From positions 124,001 through 188,000 of the forward strand of contig NZ_JAERQK010000001.1 of NCBI RefSeq assembly GCF_017912535.1: a DNA stretch of 64,000 bases, read 5' to 3'. The position numbers and the translations under genes are program-made. The notes under the pieces were generated by a model. That model worked only from the letters and a program-made list of their open reading frames with translations, was not told the origin of the DNA and made no database searches. The stretch comes from Motiliproteus sediminis (lineage in GTDB: Bacteria > Pseudomonadota > Gammaproteobacteria > Pseudomonadales > Balneatricaceae). This document shows, piece by piece, positions 9,520 to 16,649 of the stretch (the stretch's first letter is position 1; every line of letters starts with the position of its first letter).

Positions 9520-10707
9520 TCAAACAGCCAGATCGACCTGCTGCAGCGTACCGACATCGCCGTTCTCAGTCAGATAGATCCCGCTCTGGCGCACTTGCCC
9601 CAGCGTTTGGTTGTTGTTGTCTTTGAGCGTAAAAGGGGTTTCGGTAGCCCCCAGATAGATGGCGCCGATATTGCGCTCACTCAGGGACTCAAGCTGATCC
9701 TCCCCCGCCTCTTTGCGCCACAAAAGCAGTTGCTCGAAGATCGGATCGGCTTCGTCGATAAAGCCGTTGCCGTCATCGTCGTAGGCAGCCAGATCTGCGA
9801 ATCCGTTGCCGCTGAGGGCGCCAAACAGTTCGCTACCGTCGTTGATCTGGCCGTCACCGTTCTGATCAAGCGCCAGCAGTGCGCTGTGGCTGCCGGCAAA
9901 ATTGATCCATTCGGCGGTGCCGTCGGCATCAAGGTCGAAGGCGTACTTATCGTCGCTCAATTCGGCCGCATGACCGTCAAAGTTCACCATCAGCGGATCG
10001 GTAAACACCACAGTCTCGCGCACGCGGGTCTCGGTGATCGCTTCGTAGGAGCGTGACATCTCCAGACTGAGCGAGAAATCCAGCGTTTCACCATCACGGG
10101 TGGTGACCGAACCGCCGGCGCAGAAACGGGTGCACTCCTCTTCGCGGATGTAGTCGCGCAGGTTTACCTCGACCTCAATCAGGCGCTGGCGGCCGCTGCG
10201 GGGCAGTTGCCAGCCCTGGTTGCCGTCGTTGAGTTCGGCGGTTTGGGCGGTTTCCGCGGCGCTTGCGGCCGACACCGTCTGGGTACCGGCATCGGCTATG
10301 GCCGGCCAGCGCGATGCCATCTCTCCGGTTCTGCGGGTGATGGCGTCAAGCAGGGCCTGAAACAGGCGGTCGCGCCCGCTTTCGGTGGCGTTATTATCCG
10401 TCAAGCTAACGCCACCGGGCTGCCATGGTGAACCGATCAGGTGACTGTTGCCGGGGCTAAAGCCGTCCAACCCGATTAGCCGACTGAGCCCCGGCGGCAG
10501 TCTGTTATCGGTCTGATCTGAGCGGGCATCGGCCCGTGCGTGCATGGGGCCGTCTGCCCGAAGCTGCACCCGAGCCTGAGCATCGGTGAGGCGCAGTCGT
10601 GCTGCATCCAGCTGCAGCAGAAACCCCTGCTGGTGACGGCTCTGCTGGTGGATCTCCAACTTGTGGTGTTCAGCACTCAGCTGAATCTGGCTGCTATCGA
10701 TAATCAT
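9520..10707 (-). CDS. EF-hand-like calcium-binding-motif protein, paralogue 1
   Basis: A 395-residue protein with no signal peptide. The N-terminal half is low in recognisable motifs. The C-terminal ~150 residues carry D-x-D-x-D-G type loops, e.g. LDQNGDGQINDGSELFG and YDDDGNGFIDEAD, plus FDLDADGTAEWI, so several Ca2+-binding loops are likely. It is paralogous to the gene at 44839-45963: both end in a [AS]-GTLQQ[VI]DL tail, share ELFGALSGNGFADLA, and begin with a related I-x-x-S/D-x-L-x-AEH segment. An upstream start would add ~30 residues, but ATG 10707 has GAGGT 7 bases before it and matches the paralogue's N-terminus. Function unknown. Confidence 0.82.
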   Translation of the reverse strand: MIIDSSQIQLSAEHHKLEIHQQSRHQQGFLLQLDAARLRLTDAQARVQLRADGPMHARADARSDQTDNRLPPGLSRLIGLDGFSPGNSHLIGSPWQPGGVSLTDNNATESGRDRLFQALLDAITRRTGEMASRWPAIADAGTQTVSAASAAETAQTAELNDGNQGWQLPRSGRQRLIEVEVNLRDYIREEECTRFCAGGSVTTRDGETLDFSLSLEMSRSYEAITETRVRETVVFTDPLMVNFDGHAAELSDDKYAFDLDADGTAEWINFAGSHSALLALDQNGDGQINDGSELFGALSGNGFADLAAYDDDGNGFIDEADPIFEQLLLWRKEAGEDQLESLSERNIGAIYLGATETPFTLKDNNNQTLGQVRQSGIYLTENGDVGTLQQVDLAV

Positions 10708-11358
10708 GTGGTTACCTCGCAGAATCAAGGGATGAAACGGTGGATCACCAAGCGCACTGTTCGCCTTGTGCTCCGGCCGCTTACTTTGTGAAAACACGCA
10801 ACAACCCCTGCCGGGCTGATCTCAGAATCAGCGGCAAAGTCGTGCCTGTAATTGCCGTTTGTTATTCGCGTCCCGTTGCCGCTGGCGGCCGCTGTTTGGG
10901 CCGGCCAAAGCTATCCCCGGCCTGAACCGCAACGGAGCAGTTCACCGTGGACGACTATCGACTCATCAAGCGCCAATGGTGCGCTACCTCTGGTGTGAGG
11001 ATCGATCAGTCAGCTAGGGGAGGGGCGATATTCGTGCCGAAGGGCGTGATGGGGTCAGGTCATGGGGTGTACCTCCATTTGTGAATCTGGGTCGGCGAGC
11101 TGTTGCCGCTGGCGCGGTTTAAACAAGGCTCCCGGGGAAATAGGAGCAAATCCCGGGCCTTCTTCGCACCTGGCTGGCGTTCCGACTCAGAACTGCAGCG
11201 ACAAAGGGGGGAGATGCCTGCTTAAGCCGTTTGCCGGAGTCAGGGGGGCGGGGCTGCCGGGCGCTGCAAAAGCGGTTACACTGGATCGCACATAACAGTG
11301 CCGGTGCAACTCATCCACGCAGGCACTGCTAGCAGAGCCGACGACGAAAGGATTCGTT
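10708..11358. other. Intergenic region without a supported gene
   Basis: This 651-bp gap lies between divergent genes. I see no coding frame with a convincing start and composition. It should hold promoters for the EF-hand-like gene (minus) and the HEPN gene (plus). No repeat or terminator stands out. Confidence 0.5.
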
Positions 11359-12039
11359 ATGCAATTCAGTACGCTCAAACAGCGTCATCGAGAGGAGCGC
11401 CAACGCTACCATCCCAATCTCAGTTTGCGGGTTCACCGTGCTCTGAGCTGGCTCGGCAAAGCGGAGCGTGATGTGGAGCAGGGCGATTACGACAGCGCCT
11501 TTGTGTTCTACTGGATCGCTTTCAACGCTGCCTACGCCTCCGATCTCAGCAGCGTACAGGCTAGTGCGGATAAACTGTGCGAAGCGGAGCGGTTTGGTGA
11601 TTTTGTTCGCAAGCTTTGCGGGCTCGATCGGGACAATCGTCTCTACGAATGGGTCTGGCACGAGTTTTCCGACAACATCCGCCTGCTGCTGAATAACCCC
11701 TATGTGTTCCAGCCCTTCTGGGATGTGCACTCCGGACGCTCGCCAGCGCGGGACTGGCAGCAGGAGTTTCAAGCTGCAAACCGCGCGGCCAGTCGCGCTC
11801 TGGGGCAGAAGGATACGCCGGCGGTGGTAAGCATCACCCTCAGCCGAATCTATACCTTGCGCAACCAGATGATCCACGGTGGAGCTACCTATGCCAGCGG
11901 TGTGAACCGCGAACAGGTGCGAACAGCCAAGCGCTTCTTGCAGGGCTTTGTGCCGATCATCATCACCCTGATGATGGACAACCCCGATACCCTTTGGGGC
12001 GATGCCTGCTATCCGGTAGTTGAGGTGGGCGACCGCTGA
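11359..12039 (+). CDS. Stand-alone HEPN-like domain protein
   Basis: A 226-residue mostly helical protein. The middle part has the FVFYWIAFNAAYA helix seen in Apea-like HEPN proteins. Near residues 170-180 there is RNQMIHGG, which fits the R-x4-H catalytic motif of HEPN ribonucleases (R-N-x3-H form). Members of this superfamily include toxins of toxin-antitoxin and abortive infection systems as well as rRNA-processing proteins. No nucleotidyltransferase (MNT) partner or other antitoxin is adjacent on either side, so a defence role is not supported by context. AAAGGA precedes ATG 11359. Confidence 0.72.
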   Translation: MQFSTLKQRHREERQRYHPNLSLRVHRALSWLGKAERDVEQGDYDSAFVFYWIAFNAAYASDLSSVQASADKLCEAERFGDFVRKLCGLDRDNRLYEWVWHEFSDNIRLLLNNPYVFQPFWDVHSGRSPARDWQQEFQAANRAASRALGQKDTPAVVSITLSRIYTLRNQMIHGGATYASGVNREQVRTAKRFLQGFVPIIITLMMDNPDTLWGDACYPVVEVGDR

Positions 12040-12396
12040 GTGCCGTCGCCGGCGAGAGCCACTTGCGCTTCGCTATACTCGCTGGGTGCGCACAGCGAGG
12101 TACGCACAGCGAGGTACGCACAGCGAGGTACGCATAGCGGTGATGGATGAAGTTCGATGAGCGGTTTTGCCTTGCGATAACGTTGACCTGCTGAAGCTAG
12201 CCGCGATCAATCTGCCAGCGGCCTGTTGAGATTGGGCTATCGGGTACGGTTAGAAACCCGCAACGGTGCCCATCCCGGCTTCCGGTTGCCGGCCATAGGG
12301 TTACCCAGTGTTTCGGGGAGTCCTGACTAGCGGCGATCGCCGGGATTGGAACGCTTGCGGTCATCCGCTTTCAGATGAACAGGGGAGAGATGCCCG
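12040..12396. other. Intergenic region with tandem repeat
   Basis: A 357-bp gap between the HEPN gene and the DUF1272 gene. Apart from the short tandem repeat at 12089-12140, nothing coding is supported. Confidence 0.5.
12089..12140. repeat. 14-bp tandem repeat, about 3.7 copies
   Basis: The unit CGCACAGCGAGGTA repeats exactly at 12089-12102, 12103-12116 and 12117-12130. A fourth, partial copy with one change (CGCATAGCGG) ends at 12140. The arrays starts about 50 bp after the HEPN gene stop. Confidence 0.95.
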
Positions 12397-12705
12397 ATGC
12401 TTGAACTGCGTCCCAATTGCGAATGCTGCGACAGGGATCTGCCGCCTGATTCGACCGAGGCGATGATCTGCAGCTACGAATGTACCTTCTGCGTCGATTG
12501 TGTCGAGCAGGTGCTGCATAACGTCTGTCCAAACTGTGGGGGTGGGCTGGTAGCGCGTCCGATCCGCCCGCAACGGTGTTACCGCGAGGAGGTTGGTTTG
12601 GTTCACCACCCGGCATCCGGGCTGCGGGTGCATACCCCCTACAGCCGGGAACAGATCGCCGCGTTTGTCGCCGCAATCAGTCCGTTGAACCCGTCAGAAC
12701 GCTAG
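12397..12705 (+). CDS. DUF1272 family zinc-ribbon-like protein
   Basis: A 102-residue protein. The first 60 residues are typical of DUF1272: MLELRPNCECCDRDLPP, then C-x2-C-x2-C spaced cysteines, then CPNCGGGLVARPIRP. Eight or more cysteines in C-x2-C pairs suggest two zinc sites. The C-terminal ~40 residues are less conserved. Function is unknown for the family. It is monocistronic, and the following 295 bp are AT-rich. Confidence 0.9.
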   Translation: MLELRPNCECCDRDLPPDSTEAMICSYECTFCVDCVEQVLHNVCPNCGGGLVARPIRPQRCYREEVGLVHHPASGLRVHTPYSREQIAAFVAAISPLNPSER

Positions 12706-12910
12706 TTGTCGGTGCATGGCGACAGCTGTTTTTTATTTCTATAGTTTTGTTTTTATAATACTTTTTTGTGTATTCGGGGTGATTGTTGGCGATGAAGTCA
12801 TGTGATTGTCGCCCGTTACCGACAGCTTTAAGTCCGGAACGATAAATGTAGTCCCACCTATTCCGGATCATTAATCCTAACTCTTTGTTTATATTTGTTA
12901 ATGTGTTTTG

Positions 12911-12925
12911 TGGCACGCGCCTTGT
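12911..12925 (+). promoter_or_regulatory. Candidate sigma-54-type promoter
   Basis: TGGCACGCGCCTTGT resembles the -24/-12 consensus TGGCACG-N4-TTGCW. The -24 GG element is perfect and TTG is present at -12, but the key -12 GC reads GT. It lies about 75 bp upstream of the OmpA-type lipoprotein start in an AT-rich leader. Sequence resemblance only. Confidence 0.3.
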
Positions 12926-13000
12926 AATAACTCTCCTGTTACCCGCCAACGGCCCCTTCTCCCGCGGCGGTGTCCGATTCACTGGTTCAACGAGGTAGTT

Positions 13001-13831
13001 ATGACTAGCAAGGCGACAACGGCGGCTCGCATTCGACGCATCAACAAAGTGCGCTCCGCACTGGGTCAAGGTTCCATCAGCGCGCAGCAGGGGTATTTTA
13101 CCGAGCGACCGGTGATGGTGATCGGTCTGGTTTGCGTGACCCTGCTGATGCTCAGCGGCTGCGTGTCATCGGCCAAGTACGAGCAGATGGTTTCCGAGCG
13201 CGATGCACTGCTTGAGCAGCAGGCGCAGTTGAATTCGCAAGTGGCGCAAACCGAAGAGGAGAAGGCAGCTGCGGCCAAGCGCGCCAAAGAGGCGTTTGCC
13301 GAGGCTGAGCGGCAGAAGCAGCTGGCGGCAGAAAAAGAAGCCCAGATCCAAGCCGAGCTGGTGCGTCAGCAAGAGGTGTACGACAACCTGCAGAGCACGT
13401 TCGCCAAAGAGCAGGAGGCCAATCAGGTCAAGATCGAGATGATCAAGTCTGGTATCAAGGTGAATCTGGCTAACGAGATTCTGTTTGCATCCGGCTCTGC
13501 CCAGCTTAACGAGCAGGGCGTCGAAGTGCTGACCCGCGCTGCGGCGGAGTTGAAGAAGAGTCCCTATCAGACGGTGGTGGCCGGCTTTACCGACAACGTG
13601 GCTATCAGCGGCGGTCTGGCTTCCAAATACCCCACTAACTGGGAACTGGCCGCGGCTCGGGCGTCCAGCGTGGTACGCCTGTTGGAACAGGAAGGGGTGA
13701 GTCCGGATCAGCTGCTGGCGATCTCCTTTGGCGAGCACAACCCGGTGGCCGACAACGATAGTGATGAGGGGCGTGCCAAGAACCGCCGCATCGAAATTAT
13801 TCAACGCCCGGTACCGGTATCTACCAACTAG
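13001..13831 (+). CDS. OmpA-family lipoprotein with coiled coil
   Basis: A 276-residue protein. A hydrophobic segment ends in the lipobox LMLSGC near residue 52. It is followed by a charged Ala/Glu/Lys coiled coil, then an OmpA/MotB-like peptidoglycan-binding domain with the LFASGSAQLNEQG strand and the NWELAAARASSV motif, ending with NRRIEI. The likely role is an outer-membrane lipoprotein tethering to peptidoglycan. ATG 13001 has GAGGT 4 bases upstream but leaves a basic N-region of nearly 40 residues before the hydrophobic core. ATG 13115 would give a standard lipoprotein signal but has a poor ribosome site. Confidence 0.85.
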   Translation: MTSKATTAARIRRINKVRSALGQGSISAQQGYFTERPVMVIGLVCVTLLMLSGCVSSAKYEQMVSERDALLEQQAQLNSQVAQTEEEKAAAAKRAKEAFAEAERQKQLAAEKEAQIQAELVRQQEVYDNLQSTFAKEQEANQVKIEMIKSGIKVNLANEILFASGSAQLNEQGVEVLTRAAAELKKSPYQTVVAGFTDNVAISGGLASKYPTNWELAAARASSVVRLLEQEGVSPDQLLAISFGEHNPVADNDSDEGRAKNRRIEIIQRPVPVSTN

Positions 13832-13873
13832 TAGGGTCGGCTACCCGGTATCCACCTGAACCCTTCACCCTCC

Positions 13874-13916
13874 GCGCTCCCGCGGCCATGGACTGGCACC
13901 GGGAGCGCACCTTTTT
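13874..13916 (+). terminator. Terminator after the OmpA-type lipoprotein
   Basis: A 9-bp stem, GCGCTCCCG (13874-13882) with CGGGAGCGC (13900-13908), followed by AC and five T. The loop is long (17 bases). It sits about 45 bp after the lipoprotein stop. Confidence 0.6.
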
Positions 13917-13965
13917 CCGTGCGGCTGCATCCGTAGATACCTGCGACAACTTAACCGCTGCAGTA

Positions 13966-14274
13966 TCAGGCGCTACGGCACAGGCAGCCGGGGTGCTGCA
14001 GATTGGTGACATGGTCGGCCAGGCTTTTCACCGCTTCATCGGCCAACGACTGGACCTTGGCCACGTCCAGCATATCGCTGCGGTTGTGATAATGACCCCG
14101 ATCCAGCAGCCAGTCCTGCTGCATCCTCAGGAACTGGGTCATGCACAGTATCACGCGGTTGACGTCTTCGATGCTGTCCAGCGCGCGTTCTAACTCGGCG
14201 CGCGCTGGTGTCGCATCGGTTGCCTGGACTGAAACGGTAGCGTAGTCACTAGCCGTGGAAAAATCGTGTTGCAT
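13966..14274 (-). CDS. Hypothetical helical protein
   Basis: A 102-residue protein of mainly helical, charged sequence, e.g. ARAELERALDSIEDVNRVI and a DVAKVQSLADEAVKSLADHV segment, with two Cys near the end. ATG 14274 has GGAG 8 bases upstream; earlier in-frame starts lack one. No family recognised. It is convergent with the OmpA-type lipoprotein and shares the terminator region between them. Confidence 0.6.
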   Translation of the reverse strand: MQHDFSTASDYATVSVQATDATPARAELERALDSIEDVNRVILCMTQFLRMQQDWLLDRGHYHNRSDMLDVAKVQSLADEAVKSLADHVTNLQHPGCLCRSA

Positions 14275-14581
14275 CGCCGATCTCCAGATGAGTGTTGGGC
14301 GGCCCGATTGCCGCGTTCCTCCGGCAAGGGCAGCCACGAGAGCCCATTGAGCGATCCCGGCTCAGGAAAAGTGACGTTTGGTGTTGGTATCCCGCGGCAG
14401 CGACTGGCTAACGGCCAATCCGGTCACAAAGACCGCAGGTTTCGATGGGCATTTAACCTTCGGTTTGTGACAGTCGTTAGTGCGTTTGCTGACGGTTTTG
14501 TGTCGCTAGGTTTAGCACCGGATAGCCGTGGGTCGCGGTGACGGAGATCGCGGTTAACTATGCCAGCGGGGCGCGCTGCGG
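14275..14581. other. Intergenic region with an inverted repeat
   Basis: A 307-bp gap upstream of the helical protein. It contains GTCACAAA-G-ACCG (from about 14423) with CGGTTTGTGAC about 30 bp later, an imperfect inverted repeat that could be an operator or hairpin. No gene is supported. Confidence 0.4.
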
Positions 14582-15055
14582 TTACAGCAGCAGGGCGTTG
14601 TCGATGGGATTAAAGCGCCCGGCGGCGCGCATCAGTGAATCAGCCGTCAACTTGGGCACACCGTACACCTCGGTGGCGATGCCGTAGCGCTCGCTGATTC
14701 GCTGCAGCAACAGGTCGAAGTCGCCGTCCCCAGACAGCAGCACAATGCGGTCAACCTTGGCGGCGGCCTCCATCACGTCCAGGGTGATGCCTACATCCCA
14801 GTCGCCCTTGGCGGAGCCGTCGGCCCGCTGGATATAGGGTTTCAGTTTGACCTCGAAGCCGATCTGCCGGAGCGCATTCTGGAACTTGTGCTGGCCGTCG
14901 TTACCGCTGTCGATGGCGTAGGCGTTGGCGGTGACGATCTCGCCCAGTGCGCTGACCCGGTTCCACAAGGCGCGGTAGTTGAACTGGCGCCCGTAAGCCT
15001 GCCGCGTGGTGTAGTAGATATTCTGGACATCGGCAAACAGGGCGGTGGTGGACAT
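14582..15055 (-). CDS. NYN-domain (LabA/DUF88-type) protein
   Basis: A 157-residue protein with the PIN-like NYN fold: TALFADVQNIYY at the N-terminus, where most family members read D-x-x-N, then KGDWDVGITLDVME and VLLSGDGDFDLLL with the acidic metal-binding residues. NYN proteins are predicted RNA nucleases. The start at ATG 15055 is fixed by the family N-terminus; a longer upstream reading runs through a poly-C tract and is not credible. There is no good Shine-Dalgarno site just before it. A 14-base C tract (coding strand) ends about 20 bases upstream, which could vary expression. Confidence 0.85.
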   Translation of the reverse strand: MSTTALFADVQNIYYTTRQAYGRQFNYRALWNRVSALGEIVTANAYAIDSGNDGQHKFQNALRQIGFEVKLKPYIQRADGSAKGDWDVGITLDVMEAAAKVDRIVLLSGDGDFDLLLQRISERYGIATEVYGVPKLTADSLMRAAGRFNPIDNALLL

Positions 15056-15075
15056 AACAGCAGGCTCTAAAGGGA

Positions 15076-15089
15076 GGGGGGGGGGGGGG
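15076..15089. repeat. 14-base G/C homopolymer upstream of the NYN gene
   Basis: Fourteen consecutive G on the plus strand, i.e. C14 on the coding strand of the NYN gene, 21-34 bases before its ATG. It lies in the 94-bp gap between the isomerase stop and the NYN start. Tracts like this slip in replication and are also prone to sequencing error. Confidence 0.95.
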
Positions 15090-15149
15090 CTCCGGGCGCA
15101 AGGCAGGGTAAAGGCTGGGCCGTTGAAGGTAAAGCGGTTCGCGGCGCGT

Positions 15150-15815
15150 TTAACCGCTGATCGCCTTACGGTCGATACCACGCGGCCGGGCCAGCATTTC
15201 GTCGATGGCGGCGCGGTCGAGGGGGTCGTCTCCGCGCAGGCAGAGTTCGATGTGATCCAACTGGTCGTTACCCCAGAACAGTTCGTCGTCAAGCACAAAA
15301 GCGGGAACACCGAATACCCCTCTGGCAATCGCTTGCTCGGTTTCACGCCGCAGCGCTGCCTTGGCGTTGTCGCTACAGGCGGCACCGAGCAGGGCGCTGC
15401 CGTCGAGCCCGGCGTGGTCGAGAATGGCCTTGAGAGAGTCGCTACAGCTGAGGTCCGCCCCCTGTGACCAACCGGCTTCAAACAGGCTATCGATCACCGC
15501 AAACTGCTGCGTGCCGCTGACTTCGGCCAACGCCAGGCGCAGAGTTGGCAGCGGGTTGAAGGGATGGCAGCTGGGGGGGTTGAAGGCGAACCCCTGGCGC
15601 GCGGCGTAGCGGTAACAGTAGCGGTAGAGCAGGGCTTTCTTGGGCGGCACTTCAGCGGGGCCGCGCTGGCCCCAGTGGTCCAGTAGCTTGCCAAACACCA
15701 CCGGATGAGCGCGCAGCTCGGCACCATAGCGGTCGCACAGAGGCTGCAGCCGCCGCCAGCTGAAGTAGGCGTAGGGTGACAGGAAATCGAAATAGAAATG
15801 GAGGCAGGCGGACAT
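15150..15815 (-). CDS. 2-hydroxychromene-2-carboxylate isomerase-family (DsbA-fold) protein
   Basis: A 221-residue thioredoxin-fold protein of the kappa-GST/HCCA isomerase family. It starts with FYFDFLSPYAYFSWRRL, where the SPY serine is the usual glutathione-contact residue, and has the GVFGVPAFVLDDELFWGNDQLD block near the C-terminus. HCCA isomerases act in glutathione-dependent aromatic degradation, but no such pathway genes are nearby, so the substrate is open. ATG 15815 has GGGAGAG upstream; the frame extends 12 residues further without a better site. The NYN gene follows 94 bp downstream. Confidence 0.88.
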   Translation of the reverse strand: MSACLHFYFDFLSPYAYFSWRRLQPLCDRYGAELRAHPVVFGKLLDHWGQRGPAEVPPKKALLYRYCYRYAARQGFAFNPPSCHPFNPLPTLRLALAEVSGTQQFAVIDSLFEAGWSQGADLSCSDSLKAILDHAGLDGSALLGAACSDNAKAALRRETEQAIARGVFGVPAFVLDDELFWGNDQLDHIELCLRGDDPLDRAAIDEMLARPRGIDRKAISG

Positions 15816-16649
15816 GAACACTCTCCCGGTTGATGCTCCGGAGTGTGCCATGGTCGCGGCATGAGTGTCTATACGGGTGCGTATTGTTGCGCGTGGGGGG
15901 CGACAGTCGGCGCGGAGCGGTCTTTAGTTCAGGGCCGGTCAGTATGGATTTTAAGCTATTTATCTGCGCTGATTGAAATCCTCTCTTCCGCCCACCCGGG
16001 CGGCCCTATTCTTTGGCAAACGTTCCAAAGAACAGGGGAAGAAAGAACTACTTGTGCCTTATGTTCCCCTGGTTCCGCCGCCCTACGGGTCCACTGCGCG
16101 CGGCAACGGTGATTCTGGCGGATCGGACGGCACCTGCCTGTGCCGCAATCCGGCTCGGCATCCATGCCTCGCCCCGCGCTTTGCGCGGGCCTGATCGAAT
16201 CCCCGTCGCCGTGCTCGTCGGCTCCAAAGGGGTTAAGTCGCAGCCGGGTTACCGCATTCTTACTCAAGCCAGAAAAGCAGATAACGGCACCCTGAGAGCG
16301 GCTGGCACCCCCGGCCCCTCGAAAGACGACGAGCACTGAATGCCCTTGAGGGTTTCAGCCCGCAGGGGCAAGGCCCGGATGGCCGCCGCCGCAACAGCAT
16401 GGCCAGGGACGGCCATTCTGTTGTGCCCCTCAAGGGCGTTCAGCGCGCAGGTCCCGTAGGGCGGCTTTGTGGGCGAGTGTTTTTTGGTTACTTTTTGTCA
16501 CGACGGACAAAAAGTGACCCGCCCGGGTGGGCGGAACAAAGACCATCTGATTGCAGTGGAAGGAGATTGAAACACCGTTTATAGAAGCAATCTCAGATAT
16601 CCGCTCCGCGCCGCTTTCGGACATATGCTAAAGAGTGGAAGGGTCTAAA
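15816..16649. other. 834-bp region without genes, holding a structured repeat block
   Basis: No coding frame here is convincing on either strand. Most of it is the inverted-repeat block described at 15986-16536. A second inverted repeat lies outside that block: GGCGCGGAGCGG at 15909-15920 and its exact complement CCGCTCCGCGCC at 16601-16612. Confidence 0.7.
15986..16536. repeat. Non-coding block bounded by 18-bp perfect inverted repeats
   Basis: The ends are TTCCGCCCACCCGGGCGG (15986-16003) and its exact complement (16519-16536). Each end has a hairpin just inside: TTCTTTGG/CCAAAGAA at 16009-16032, and ACTTTTTGTC/GACAAAAAGT at 16490-16515, which extends with one G-T pair. In the middle, GCCCTTGAGGG (16342-16352) pairs with CCCTCAAGGGC (16427-16437), enclosing ATGGCCG/CGGCCAT (about 16379 and 16410). 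Blocks with a TTGGTTACTTTTTGTC-type hairpin recur in many gammaproteobacterial genomes as I recall, so this may be a non-autonomous repeat or a structured RNA. No transposase is present. Confidence 0.7.

Noticed and set aside
11062-11295. 77-codon plus-strand frame upstream of the HEPN gene
   Set aside because: Cys/Pro/Gly-rich composition and no ribosome site.
11359-12039. Toxin-antitoxin or abortive-infection system around the HEPN gene
   Set aside because: No MNT nucleotidyltransferase, antitoxin or other defence gene lies on either side.
13888-14193. 101-codon plus-strand frame opposite the small helical protein
   Set aside because: The minus-strand frame has the better ribosome site and protein-like sequence; the two cannot both be supported.
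15843-16584. Several short frames inside the inverted-repeat block
   Set aside because: All are explained by the repetitive, GC-rich non-coding block; none has a ribosome site.
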